From: a virus | DNA length: 64,000 nucleotides | IMG/VR virus record: IMGVR_UViG_3300023199_000204 | Coordinates: 248,001-312,000 of that record | Reading direction: 5' to 3' (one strand) | In this document: positions 1-7,989 of the stretch, one piece after another | Numbering within the stretch: position 1 is the first letter of the stretch | Layout of the letters: the number at the start of each line of letters is the position of its first letter | Program-made: the position numbers and the translations under genes | The notes under the pieces: model-generated | What the model saw: only the letters and a program-made list of their open reading frames with translations | Databases searched by the model: none | Told to the model about the DNA's origin: nothing

Positions 1-141
1 ACTCTTAGAGCATTTGTAATGATGTGGTGTCATTTAACTCCTGAATGGTTTGATGAGGAACCTAATCCAAAAAATGGTTCTATCAGACTCATTGAAAATG
101 GAATTGATAAAGAATATATCTGGAATAGAGGAGTAAAATAA
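1..141 (+). CDS. 3' end of an unidentified protein (partial)
   Basis: The frame is open from the first base of the window to TAA at 139-141 (46 codons), so the start lies outside the window. The stop overlaps the next start (TAATG). The visible residues are charged and aromatic (WFDEEP, YIWNRG), with no family recognised. Confidence 0.6.
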   Translation, partial: TLRAFVMMWCHLTPEWFDEEPNPKNGSIRLIENGIDKEYIWNRGVK

Positions 142-446
142 TGGTAAAATTTAAACCACCTGGTTATTTAAATGGTGCCCCAAATTATGTAGTTAATAAG
201 CCTAAATTCACTTGCCCATTAAGTTCAGGTATTGCTTGGCACTGGGGTTTAACATATCTTTCTTGTCCAGTTAATTCTGATCAAAGGGATATGATGGCTT
301 GTAAAACCTGTCCTTTAAAAAGTGATAATAAAGAGCCTAAAGATGAATACAAGGTAGTTCCAAAGAAAAGAAAAAATAAAGAAGTAGAAGTTATTCCAGT
401 TATTAAAAGAACTTACCATTCACATAAGGAGAAAGGAAATGAATAA
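141..446 (+). CDS. hypothetical protein with Cys pairs
   Basis: A 101-residue protein with several cysteines in its first half (CPL, SCPV, ACKTCPLKSD), which could bind a metal, and a very basic C-terminus. Its start overlaps the upstream stop by one base and its end overlaps the next gene by 8 bases, so it sits in a translationally coupled string. The family is not recognised. Confidence 0.6.
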   Translation: MVKFKPPGYLNGAPNYVVNKPKFTCPLSSGIAWHWGLTYLSCPVNSDQRDMMACKTCPLKSDNKEPKDEYKVVPKKRKNKEVEVIPVIKRTYHSHKEKGNE

Positions 447-687
447 TAATTTAGATAATGTTAGTAGCGGTGATGTAGTTAAATTTATTACTAAAGTAAA
501 TAAATCTGGTCACGATGAGAACACTCAAGAAGTTATCTTGAAAGTGACTGAAGTTGATCACGATAAAGATTTAGTTAAAGGTATCAATGCTATGAGGGCA
601 TTAGATTTGAATGAAGATAGAAAACCATTTAGATCATATAAAATATCAAATATAGTTAAACATTCTATTTGGAAACTAATAGGATAA
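439..687 (+). CDS. hypothetical protein, 82 aa
   Basis: A small acidic/basic protein preceded by GGAGAAAGGA. It overlaps the upstream gene by 8 bases and is the last gene before a 49-base gap that contains a candidate promoter motif. No domain is recognised. Confidence 0.6.
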   Translation: MNNNLDNVSSGDVVKFITKVNKSGHDENTQEVILKVTEVDHDKDLVKGINAMRALDLNEDRKPFRSYKISNIVKHSIWKLIG

Positions 688-709
688 ATCTATCAATTAA
701 TCTATATTA
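688..709 (+). promoter_or_regulatory. candidate phage promoter motif
   Basis: The AT-rich element starts ATCTATCAATTAA and contains TATATTA. The same 13 bases occur at 13957-13969 and a looser copy lies near 50483, each between a stop codon and a new run of genes. Promoter function is inferred from position and recurrence only. Confidence 0.3.
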
Positions 710-736
710 ATTAATATTTCGCGTTGAGGAGAGCTG

Positions 737-1009
737 ATGAGTGAAAAAAACCTAGTATTATTAAAGTTTTATGCGGACTGGTGCGGACCTTGTAAGGCAA
801 TGACACCAGTAGTTAAAGCAGTATTAGAAGGATTTCCTAATATAAAATTAGTAGAAGTTGATATTGAGAAGAAAAATGATATGGTTTCACAGTATTCTAT
901 AAGATCAATTCCTACTTTAGTTTTATTAAGTGATGATAACGAAAAAGAAAGAGTGATTGGTGCATTATCAGCCGAAGAATTAAAGGAATTTCTATCTGCA
1001 AACTCATAA
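737..1009 (+). CDS. thioredoxin-like protein
   Basis: A 90-residue thioredoxin-fold protein with the classical redox site WCGPC at residues 15-19 and the cis-proline motif SIPT near residue 59. Thioredoxins reduce protein disulfides in the cytoplasm, and phage versions can also act as enzyme cofactors. It is slightly shorter than bacterial thioredoxin (about 105 residues) at the N-terminus. A strong GAGGAGAG site precedes the ATG. It follows the candidate promoter and heads a run of genes extending to 3467. The fold is confident; the physiological partner is unknown. Confidence 0.9.
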   Translation: MSEKNLVLLKFYADWCGPCKAMTPVVKAVLEGFPNIKLVEVDIEKKNDMVSQYSIRSIPTLVLLSDDNEKERVIGALSAEELKEFLSANS

Positions 1010-1027
1010 ACTTAGGGAGTTTAAATA

Positions 1028-2809
1028 ATGATAAAAATGTCAAAAGACGAGGTTTTGTCTTCAATAAAATTAGAAGATAAATCTAGTCTTTATTCTTCTT
1101 ATGTTAAGAAGAATAATCCAAAATTATTTAATTCGGCAATAAAGCATTTTAAATCTTGGAGAAATGCTATTACGGCAGCAGGAATTAATTATACAGATGT
1201 AAGTAAAAGAGTTTCTTGGAACAAAGACAATGTAATTAAAAAATTACAAAGCCTTCCTAAAGAGGAACTTGTAGATAAAATTTTAAGAAAAGAGAATTCT
1301 GGTTTATACACAGCGTGTATTAGACTTTTTGGTTCAAGGAAAGCTGCTTTAATGGCAGCAGGAATAGATTATGAAGAAACACTATTAAGTATTCCGTGGA
1401 CAAAAGAAAGAGTTATAAGTGATATACAAATGTATCATATTAATGGAGTTCCATTAAAATATAAATTTATTAATACTTATAATAAAAAGTTTAGACAACA
1501 AGCTGAAAAGTTTTTTGGTTCTTGGGGCGATGCCGTAAAGGCAGCGGGAATAGATTATGATTCTATTAAGAACAATAAAGATTGGAATAAACCTTTTCTT
1601 TCAGATGATGGAAAGCTTTATAATTCAAAAATAGAAGGACTTATTGCTAATGAATTACATTCTTTAAAGACATTAGATAAAATTACAGAGTATTCTTCTA
1701 GCGAAAATTTAACTCAAGATAAAACCTTATGTTGCGATTTTTTGGTTGTGTTAAATAATTCTGCCAAACTTTATTTGGAACTTGACACTCCTTCTAAAAA
1801 TCAAGATCTTATAAATGACAAAATTAAATTTTATGAAAAGACTAATTATTTATTTCATAAAATTTCAACACATAGGAACCTATCAAATATTATAGATAGA
1901 TATACAACTTGGTTTAGCATTCCTCTCGTCAACACTTTAATAACGTCTCACAAAAATCCAGATGGAGATGCTCTAGCATCTATAAAAGCAGTTTATAATC
2001 ATTTGAAATCTAATGATAAAGATTGTTGTGTAAAAATTTATGGCGAACTTCCTAAGAATTTAGATTGGGTTTTAGATGGAGTAGAGTTAGTTAAAAAAAT
2101 TCCGGATTGGGTTGAAAATATTGTTGTTTTAGATTGTGCTCCTACTAAAGATAGATTGGGATGGGACCTTCCTACCAATATTCCAATTTTTAATATTGAT
2201 CATCATATGATAAGAGAAGAGGAAAATGATCCTGACAACAATATACACGTTATTAAAGGTTGTAGTACTTGTAGTTTATTATATAGTAGATTTGGTATAA
2301 ATGATGATATTTTAGCATTGGGTGTATATACTGATACTTTATTTACAAAAAGTATATTTGAAGTATTACATTTTATTTTGGATTCTAAAATAGAAGAAGA
2401 GGTTGTTAGTAATTACATTGCTAAGGTAAATAGCAATCCAGATAAAAAGGTATGGGATATATTATCTAATATTAAAACTCATAGGTGTAGAAATGGATTT
2501 TTAATAGCAGAATATGATGGATTTGCTTCACCAGATGTTATAGAATCTATAATTCAGATTTTATTTAAATTAAGTGAATCAGTTTGTTTTATCTATGGAA
2601 AACATAAAAAAGTAAAGTTAAGAACATCAAATGACAATATAGATTTATCTGAAATTGCTTCTAAATATAAAGGTGGCGGGCACCCGTTTGCCTCGGTATG
2701 TACTATATCTGGAAAAGTATCAGAATTTAAATCTATAATTAAATCAATGGATGTACCTAAAATATTAATTAGTGAAGACGGTTATGGAGAAGATAATCTA
2801 AATGAATAA
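1028..2809 (+). CDS. homing-repeat / PD-(D/E)XK-like nuclease / DHH phosphoesterase fusion
   Basis: This 593-residue protein appears to have three parts. Residues about 40-180 hold three copies of a repeat ending in AAGI(N/D)Y preceded by F(K/G)S, typical of homing-endonuclease-associated DNA-binding repeats. Residues about 200-275 resemble a PD-(D/E)XK nuclease (CDFLVV near 236, LYLELD near 247). Residues about 300-593 form a DHH/DHHA1 phosphoesterase like NrnA/RecJ, with HKNPDGDALAS near 307, IDHH near 390, TDTLF near 436 and GGGHPFAS near 548. DHH enzymes hydrolyse short oligonucleotides or cyclic dinucleotides with metal ions. The combination is unusual. The 3' end overlaps the protease gene by 8 bases. 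The DHH part is confident and the middle nuclease is a motif-level guess. Confidence 0.8.
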   Translation: MIKMSKDEVLSSIKLEDKSSLYSSYVKKNNPKLFNSAIKHFKSWRNAITAAGINYTDVSKRVSWNKDNVIKKLQSLPKEELVDKILRKENSGLYTACIRLFGSRKAALMAAGIDYEETLLSIPWTKERVISDIQMYHINGVPLKYKFINTYNKKFRQQAEKFFGSWGDAVKAAGIDYDSIKNNKDWNKPFLSDDGKLYNSKIEGLIANELHSLKTLDKITEYSSSENLTQDKTLCCDFLVVLNNSAKLYLELDTPSKNQDLINDKIKFYEKTNYLFHKISTHRNLSNIIDRYTTWFSIPLVNTLITSHKNPDGDALASIKAVYNHLKSNDKDCCVKIYGELPKNLDWVLDGVELVKKIPDWVENIVVLDCAPTKDRLGWDLPTNIPIFNIDHHMIREEENDPDNNIHVIKGCSTCSLLYSRFGINDDILALGVYTDTLFTKSIFEVLHFILDSKIEEEVVSNYIAKVNSNPDKKVWDILSNIKTHRCRNGFLIAEYDGFASPDVIESIIQILFKLSESVCFIYGKHKKVKLRTSNDNIDLSEIASKYKGGGHPFASVCTISGKVSEFKSIIKSMDVPKILISEDGYGEDNLNE

Positions 2810-3467
2810 CTTATTACAAAGAAGTTTTTCTTCAGGATTAAAGCCACTTGGTGTTCCTCTAGGGATCCATTGGTCAGCAATATTATTACCATTTTTATTT
2901 ATCTTTCAATATGGATTGATAGGTATTCCATTGTATCTGATACTTTTAGCCTCGCTGTTGTTTCACGAATACTCTCACGTTTTTGCCGCTCAAAAAAGAG
3001 GTCATTATGTAGGAGGAGTTAGTGTATTAGCAATTGGTGCGTCAGCTATGATTAATATGAAAGGTTTTGTTAATCCAAAGGATGAGCTTATAATTGCTGC
3101 GGCAGGACCTATTGGTTCTTTTATATTAGCATTAATACTATTACCAATATATTTTGTATATTCAAATATAACATTAATAATGTTTGCTTATACTATAAAT
3201 GTAGTATTATTTCTATTCAATTTACTTCCATTATACCCAATGGATGGGGGGCGGATACTTAACTCATTATTAGGATTTATTTTTAAACAAAAAACCGCTC
3301 TTGAAATTTCTGTCATATTTTCCAATATATTATCATTAATTGGGGCGGGAATATGTTTATATTATAAACAATATTGGGTAGCAATGATCTTAGGAATAAT
3401 ATTCTTATTTGCTAGGCAGCAAAGGAGTGCTATAATAAAGAATATTAAGGAATCAGAAAGTGTATAG
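2802..3467 (+). CDS. site-2-protease-type (M50) membrane zinc protease
   Basis: A 221-residue protein with about five hydrophobic segments. The zinc motif HEYSH is at residues 55-59 within a membrane segment, and the second S2P signature LYPMDGGR lies near 147, so both catalytic elements are present. S2P proteases cleave substrates inside the membrane, often anti-sigma factors. It overlaps the DHH fusion gene by 8 bases and ends an apparent operon. The role in a phage is unknown; acting on host envelope-stress signalling is a speculative possibility. Confidence 0.85.
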   Translation: MNNLLQRSFSSGLKPLGVPLGIHWSAILLPFLFIFQYGLIGIPLYLILLASLLFHEYSHVFAAQKRGHYVGGVSVLAIGASAMINMKGFVNPKDELIIAAAGPIGSFILALILLPIYFVYSNITLIMFAYTINVVLFLFNLLPLYPMDGGRILNSLLGFIFKQKTALEISVIFSNILSLIGAGICLYYKQYWVAMILGIIFLFARQQRSAIIKNIKESESV

Positions 3468-3550
3468 ATATTTTCCTCGGCTGCTGTTATTAGTTACTTA
3501 CCAGGAAATTTCACTTTGTCAATCTTTTTTTTTCAAAAAAAAAATGAGTT

Positions 3551-4327
3551 ATGAAACAAGATGATATAAAAAAAATTGAAGTTGTTGAGTCTTCTATCAA
3601 GGTAAAGACCGAAACCATAAGAAATCTTTATGAAAGTCATAAAGATAAGCTACCAGAATTTTCTTTCATAAGAAACATCTATGAAGAAATAGGAGAGTTA
3701 GATGATACTATTTTTATAAATGATTTCATATGGTGTGGGGAAAATAGTTTAAAATATTTTCCAATATTTACTAATATACTTAAAGAAATTTCTGAGCAAT
3801 ACGGAACTCATTGTAAATTGATATTGATTTTAAATGAGAATAAAGAAAAAAAAATAGCTTTTTGGAGTGGATTATATAGAAATGATCATAATGGATATTG
3901 TTTTCCTGAGCAGAATTTAGTTATGAATTTTAATGTATTTGAGTCAAATACAGGTAGTTTAATACCTATGGAATTTAATGACCTTCCTTTTATTCCAAAA
4001 AGAGTATTTACTGTCGCAGGTAATAAGAGAGAAAATCCTCCCTATAAGTGGAGAGGTAATCACTCAAGTATAAAAAATAAGCAGGTGATAGTTTGTATAA
4101 AAGGTGAAATGTTATTTTGTATATCAGATGAATGGAGAGTTCAAAATTCTTATTTTTTAAAAGAAGGGGAGTGGATACACTGCCCTAATTTAAAATGGGT
4201 AAAGTATAGGTTTTTAAAAAATAATACTATTATGTTGTCCTTATGCTCTCATTCTTATAATGAAGATGATTACTTAAATAATATAAGTGATTTTATAGAT
4301 TATCATAAAAAGATAAGAAATGAATAA
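3551..4327 (+). CDS. WxcM/FdtA-like cupin protein, sugar 3,4-ketoisomerase-like
   Basis: A 258-residue protein whose C-terminal half resembles the cupin of dTDP-4-oxo-6-deoxyglucose 3,4-ketoisomerases (FdtA/QdtA). It has RGNHSSIKNKQVIVCIKG around 170-190 and the tail SYNEDDYLNNISDFIDYH, which matches the family's usual end. These enzymes act in dTDP-sugar synthesis for surface glycans. The first 140 residues are not recognised. The usual RG.HAHK is changed to RGNHSSIK, so activity is uncertain. Its stop overlaps the next gene by 8 bases. Confidence 0.6.
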   Translation: MKQDDIKKIEVVESSIKVKTETIRNLYESHKDKLPEFSFIRNIYEEIGELDDTIFINDFIWCGENSLKYFPIFTNILKEISEQYGTHCKLILILNENKEKKIAFWSGLYRNDHNGYCFPEQNLVMNFNVFESNTGSLIPMEFNDLPFIPKRVFTVAGNKRENPPYKWRGNHSSIKNKQVIVCIKGEMLFCISDEWRVQNSYFLKEGEWIHCPNLKWVKYRFLKNNTIMLSLCSHSYNEDDYLNNISDFIDYHKKIRNE

Positions 4328-4610
4328 GTGTAAATTATGTGAAAGAAAATCAGATAAATTAAACGAACATCATCTAATTCCAAAAAGTAGAGGTGGAAAG
4401 GAAACTATACTAATATGTGTAGATTGTCATAGGCAAATACACGCTTTATTCGACAATAAGATGCTAGAGACTTCTTTAAATACTATAAAGGCATTGAAAG
4501 AAGATGAGCAGATTGTTAAGTATCTAAAGTGGGTTAAGAAAAAACCTGTGAGGGTGGTACATAAAGCAAAAAGGTCTAACAAAACAAAGAAAAGAGATAG
4601 GCGAGGATAA
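4320..4610 (+). CDS. HNH endonuclease
   Basis: A 96-residue HNH nuclease with CKLC at the N-terminus, EHHLIPKSRGG (the H-N core start) around 16-26 and CVDCHRQIH around 33-41, followed by a lysine/arginine-rich tail. HNH enzymes nick or cut DNA with a divalent metal. It is free-standing, as expected of a mobile endonuclease, and begins inside the preceding gene's end. Confidence 0.85.
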   Translation: MNKCKLCERKSDKLNEHHLIPKSRGGKETILICVDCHRQIHALFDNKMLETSLNTIKALKEDEQIVKYLKWVKKKPVRVVHKAKRSNKTKKRDRRG

Positions 4611-4621
4611 AAAAAGTAATT

Positions 4622-4951
4622 TTGGTTATGATGATTTTAATGGGCTCTGTTAGTATATCTTATGCTCAAAAAATTGATTTAAATAAAATATGTAAGAAAA
4701 CTAACAAAAAGCTTATTATATCTAAAGCGGGAATGTTTTTAAAAATAGAGCTTTTAAAATGTATTCCAGGCGACATTGTTGCTGCTAGAACTAATGTTCC
4801 ACTAGATATTAAAACTCTACAATTGGTAGATAGAATAACTAAAAAGTGGGCGAAACATAATAAAATTAAAAAGTTAAGTATGACCTATCTAACTACCACT
4901 AAAGTAGAAAAAAAAGATAATAATATACATTATTTATACCAACTTAGTTAA
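4622..4951 (+). CDS. small exported protein with signal peptide
   Basis: The 109-residue product has a short hydrophobic N-terminus ending in SISYA before QKID, which looks like a type I signal peptide and cleavage site. The mature part is basic with three cysteines. The start may be TTG at 4622 or ATG at 4628. Function not recognised. Confidence 0.55.
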   Translation: MVMMILMGSVSISYAQKIDLNKICKKTNKKLIISKAGMFLKIELLKCIPGDIVAARTNVPLDIKTLQLVDRITKKWAKHNKIKKLSMTYLTTTKVEKKDNNIHYLYQLS

Positions 4952-5041
4952 AAAAACAAAACATAAGATATATTATATTTAATTACTACTAATAATTTAG
5001 CATACTCATCGAAATGATATACAAAATTATGGAGGTGTGAT

Positions 5042-5149
5042 ATGGCATTTGTATTAGGTCTTTTACTAGGAGCTGTAGTTAGTCCTCCACTTTACCTATT
5101 AGGAAAGTGGGGCTACGGAAAATTGAAAGAGAAATTTTCAAAGGAATAA
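5042..5149 (+). CDS. single-pass membrane peptide, 35 aa
   Basis: A 35-residue peptide with one hydrophobic segment (AFVLGLLLGAVVSPPLYLL) and a lysine-rich tail, preceded by a strong GGAGGTG site. A GGGGC/GCCCC hairpin follows at 5157-5170. Function unknown. Confidence 0.6.
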   Translation: MAFVLGLLLGAVVSPPLYLLGKWGYGKLKEKFSKE

Positions 5150-5154
5150 TAAAG

Positions 5155-5183
5155 ATGGGGCTTTAGCCCCTATTTAATTTTGA
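5155..5183 (+). terminator. weak hairpin, possible terminator
   Basis: The sequence GGGGCTTTAGCCCC forms a 5-bp hairpin followed by an imperfect U-rich tract (TATTTAATTTT). The short stem makes termination uncertain. Confidence 0.35.
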
Positions 5184-5190
5184 GGTTTAA

Positions 5191-5469
5191 ATGAAATTTG
5201 AAGAAGAAATATCCCAAGTTATAGATGACTTAATAAATCCAGCGTTAAGCGCACACGGCGGGTTTATTGAGCTTGAATACATAGATGGGTATGATGTTTA
5301 TATAAGAATGGGTGGTGGTTGCCAAGGTTGTGCTGCTTCTAAATATACTTTAAAATCTGGTATAGAAACTCTATTAAGAGAAGAAGTAGATGGGATCAAT
5401 TCTATAATAGATGTTACTGATCACGAAGCAGGACTTAGTCCCTATTACTTTAAATTTGAAGAGGAATAA
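5191..5469 (+). CDS. NFU-type iron-sulfur scaffold protein
   Basis: A 92-residue stand-alone NifU C-terminal (NFU) domain. It has the AHGG motif near 21-24 and the cluster-binding GGGCQGCA with C44 and C47, at the usual spacing. NFU proteins bind and pass on 4Fe-4S clusters, and a phage copy could support host or viral Fe-S enzymes. It is followed by a coiled-coil membrane protein overlapping by one base (TAATG). Family assignment is confident. Confidence 0.85.
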   Translation: MKFEEEISQVIDDLINPALSAHGGFIELEYIDGYDVYIRMGGGCQGCAASKYTLKSGIETLLREEVDGINSIIDVTDHEAGLSPYYFKFEEE

Positions 5470-5699
5470 TGAAGATATTTTTTGATTGGAAACTCGTTGC
5501 TCCCATCTTAACTGCCGCGAGTACCGCAGTTATTGGAGGAATAAAACTTCTTCAATGGGAGAAAGAACAGAAGCAGAAAAGAAAACAATGGGAGTTTGAA
5601 CAGAAAAGAAAATTTGATCAGTGGAAAACTGAATTTGAAAATAAGAATAGACAGTGGGAAAAAGACTTTGAAATTAAAATCAATAAACTCAAATCATAA
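5469..5699 (+). CDS. membrane-anchored coiled-coil protein
   Basis: 76 residues with an N-terminal hydrophobic stretch (about 8-29) followed by a highly charged helix with regular WE/WEFEQKRKF/W repeats, suggesting a coiled coil facing the cytoplasm. It starts on the stop of the NFU gene. Function unknown. Confidence 0.6.
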   Translation: MKIFFDWKLVAPILTAASTAVIGGIKLLQWEKEQKQKRKQWEFEQKRKFDQWKTEFENKNRQWEKDFEIKINKLKS

Positions 5700-5835
5700 T
5701 CCTAAAAAAACTAGAAGTTGTATTTATTGTCCATTTCCAGTTATAAAAGGAAAATTAATTTGTCATTGGTGTTTTAGTGAATTTATACTAGAGATAAAAT
5801 ATAATTTAATATGGGAAAGAAAATGGAGAAAATAG
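5668..5835 (+). CDS. small Cys-pair (zinc-ribbon-like) protein
   Basis: The frame overlaps the previous gene and ends at TAG directly before the PurA-type ATG. It contains CIYC and CHWC, likely four zinc ligands. The start is unclear: ATG 5596 lies deep in the upstream gene, and TTG 5668 would give 55 residues. Low certainty. Confidence 0.35.
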   Translation: MKLKSINSNHNPKKTRSCIYCPFPVIKGKLICHWCFSEFILEIKYNLIWERKWRK

Positions 5836-6831
5836 ATGATTGCTACTATTACTAAAGTAGATATGGTTGTGGATTTGGATCACGGAGATTGCGGAAAAGG
5901 AAAGATAAGTCACTGTTTGCTTTCCGAAAAAAAATATAATTATGTTTGTAAAGCTTCTGGTGGGAACAATGCTGGTCATACTATCTATCATAATAATGAG
6001 AAGTTTATAACCCATTATTCTCCGTCTGGAGTATTTAAGAATATTAATTCAGTAATATGTTCAGGATGTGTTGTACATCCTGAATCGTTTTTAGAGGAAG
6101 TTGGAAATTTAGTTTCACGAGGAATTCCTGCTGATAAGTTATTGAAAATTGCTTATAATGCTCATTTAGTAACTGATGAACATATAAAAGAAGATGTTGA
6201 AAATAATGTAGTTGGCAGTACTGGCAAAGGAATAGCACCAGCTTATAGAGATAAATATAATAGAACTGGACACCGAGTAGAAAAGTCTAAGCTTCTTCAA
6301 CCATTTTTATTTGATCCTATTATCTTACACAAGGCATCTAGAATTTTAGTTGAGGGTTCTCAAGGAATGTGGTTGTGTCCTGATCACGGAGATTACCCTT
6401 ATGTTACATCTAGTCCTCCTACTTCTTCTTACGCTCTACATTCTTTGGGCATGGCTCCAAGGAACGTAGGAGAGGTAATAGGAGTGTGTAAGCCATATTC
6501 AACATATGTTGGAACAAAAGATTTTCAACCAGATGGCAACATATATAAACAAATTCAAGATGTTGGAAAAGAATTTGGAGCCACGACTGGTCGTATGAGA
6601 CAAGTTCGAGAACTAAATCTATTAAAATTATATAAAGCAGCTCAAATTAATGGAGTAGATTATATAGTAATAAACAAGATGGATGTGTTAAGAGAAGTCA
6701 ATTATTGGAAATTATTAATAGACAAGGATAAACTTATTGACCGAAAAAATGAAGATAGTTTTAAAGAATACATAGTACAGTATATGAACAAATTTGAAAT
6801 AAAATTCTCATATAGTCCTAATAAGATATGA
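5836..6831 (+). CDS. short adenylosuccinate synthetase (PurA/PurZ superfamily)
   Basis: A 331-residue member of the adenylosuccinate synthetase family. The P-loop-like HGDCGKGK is at 16-23 and the catalytic NNAGH around 44-48, followed by STGKGIAPAYRDK and TTGRMRQVR signatures. The family joins aspartate to IMP using GTP; phage PurZ relatives act on dGMP for 2-aminoadenine DNA. The protein is about 100 residues shorter than bacterial PurA and similar in size to archaeal and phage forms. The aspartate of GDxGKGK is kept, as in PurA. It stands alone, with no other Z-genome gene visible. PurA versus PurZ-like substrate use cannot be settled here. Confidence 0.8.
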   Translation: MIATITKVDMVVDLDHGDCGKGKISHCLLSEKKYNYVCKASGGNNAGHTIYHNNEKFITHYSPSGVFKNINSVICSGCVVHPESFLEEVGNLVSRGIPADKLLKIAYNAHLVTDEHIKEDVENNVVGSTGKGIAPAYRDKYNRTGHRVEKSKLLQPFLFDPIILHKASRILVEGSQGMWLCPDHGDYPYVTSSPPTSSYALHSLGMAPRNVGEVIGVCKPYSTYVGTKDFQPDGNIYKQIQDVGKEFGATTGRMRQVRELNLLKLYKAAQINGVDYIVINKMDVLREVNYWKLLIDKDKLIDRKNEDSFKEYIVQYMNKFEIKFSYSPNKI

Positions 6832-6833
6832 TC

Positions 6834-6880
6834 TATACGTGCGTGCGTGAATTTTGATTTTTCGGCATCGACGATTTTAT
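6834..6880 (+). repeat. dispersed motif, copy 1 (ACGTGCGTG ... TCGACGATTTTA)
   Basis: The segment contains TACGTGCGTG, an AT-rich middle and TCGACGATTTTA. A second copy lies at 43992-44034 with the same order and spacing. Copy 1 sits between the PurA-type gene and an HNH gene, copy 2 after the frameshifted restriction-modification genes. Role unknown. Confidence 0.55.
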
Positions 6881-6940
6881 GTCCTGTTGAAGTTTTAAAA
6901 TGTCGACATAATTCTTATAAAATAATAATGGTTAAAAGAT

Positions 6941-7582
6941 ATGGGAAAATTCAAAGGTCCTGACTGGGCTCGTAATATAGGGGGAGCAGTCTCTGCCAAT
7001 AAGCAAAGAAAGGAGGCTATCCGTAAATATTATGAAAATCCTAATATATGTTTCAATTGTTTAAAAACAATTGAAGTGGGATCAAATAAAGTAAAAAACG
7101 TTAGACAAAAGAAATTTTGTAATAATTCTTGTTCAGCTTCATTTAATAACAAATATAGAAAAGTTAATAAATGGGCAAAAAAGAAATTATGTAAATATTG
7201 TGAAAAAGAAACCCCAACTAAAGATTCAACAACTTGTGTGGATTACAATCCAAATAAAATAGATTGGACAGTTATAACAATAAAAGAACTTAAGGAAAGA
7301 TATAATTCTAAACCTAAGTTTTACTTTCAAGGGAGAATAAGGTTATTATCAAGAAATGTTTATAAAAATTCAGGACTGCCAAATTATTGTGTAAATTGTA
7401 AATATGAATTACAATATGATGTTTGTCACATTAAATCAATTAAAGATTTTTCAGAAGAAGCTAGAATTTCCGAAGTTAATAATATTAATAATTTAATTGC
7501 ATTATGTAAAAGATGCCATTGGGAATTTGATAATGGTTATTTAAAATTGGAAAAAATTACGGGAAGAGTGTCGGAAGATTAA
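6941..7582 (+). CDS. HNH endonuclease with Cys-rich N-terminus
   Basis: A 213-residue protein with CFNC, CNNSC and CKYC pairs in the first half and an HNH core at the C-terminus (CVNCKY near 148, DVCHIKSI near 160, NLIALCKRCHWEFDNG near 187-202). The metal-binding histidines and cysteines are retained. It stands alone behind the dispersed motif at 6834, as expected of a mobile nuclease. Target unknown. Confidence 0.8.
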   Translation: MGKFKGPDWARNIGGAVSANKQRKEAIRKYYENPNICFNCLKTIEVGSNKVKNVRQKKFCNNSCSASFNNKYRKVNKWAKKKLCKYCEKETPTKDSTTCVDYNPNKIDWTVITIKELKERYNSKPKFYFQGRIRLLSRNVYKNSGLPNYCVNCKYELQYDVCHIKSIKDFSEEARISEVNNINNLIALCKRCHWEFDNGYLKLEKITGRVSED

Positions 7583-7659
7583 GCTTGAATAAGTTTAATC
7601 GTCTTGGACAGGCATCATAAGCTTGGCTTTCACAGGTTTGATTTCCGCCCCCGTTATTT

Positions 7660-7759
7660 GGAGCAGTAAAAGAGTTAGTAGAACAGCTCGGAACGAGAAA
7701 CGAAAGCTCAGCCTTCTTAGGAAGTGTGGAAAATGTAGGTTCGAGTCCTACCTGCTCCG
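7660..7759 (+). tRNA. tRNA-Ser(CGA)-like, atypical
   Basis: The acceptor GGAGCAG pairs perfectly with CTGCTCC, G is the discriminator, and the T arm is GTAGG-TTCGAGT-CCTAC. A CTTC/GAAG variable stem marks a class II tRNA. CGA is the best anticodon reading, but the anticodon loop lacks U33 and the D arm is shifted. An orthodox tRNA-Ser(CGA) occurs at 46077. Confidence 0.5.
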
Positions 7760-7791
7760 CAAAGGACAAGGGAATCATAGAGGAGGCTTCT

Positions 7792-7989
7792 ATGAAACAT
7801 TTAAATCAAGAAAAAATGAAAGTTGTTAGTTTAGAAACTAATGGTAAGAACAAAGAAGTTATTTCTAAAGAGCGAGACTTTGGTGCCCGAATAGGGGCTA
7901 TTATATCTTATGTAGATTGGAAACCTATATCAAAATTAGTCAATAGAATGTTAGGAAAAATAAATGGCATTACAAAATCCAAGTCATAA
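7792..7989 (+). CDS. hypothetical protein, 65 aa
   Basis: It starts at ATG 7792 behind GAGGAGG, 33 bases after the tRNA. The product is basic with no recognised motif. Its end overlaps the next gene by 26 bases. Confidence 0.55.
   Translation: MKHLNQEKMKVVSLETNGKNKEVISKERDFGARIGAIISYVDWKPISKLVNRMLGKINGITKSKS

Noticed and set aside
5836-6831. A 2-aminoadenine (Z) genome system
   Set aside because: Only the PurA-type gene is present; the catalytic Asp is retained and no DatZ, DpoZ or MazZ is visible.
7583-7656. A tRNA-Met/Ile (CAU) upstream of tRNA-Ser
   Set aside because: An anticodon-like stem CAGGC/GCTTG around ATCATAA exists, but the acceptor strands do not pair and the D and T arms are poor.
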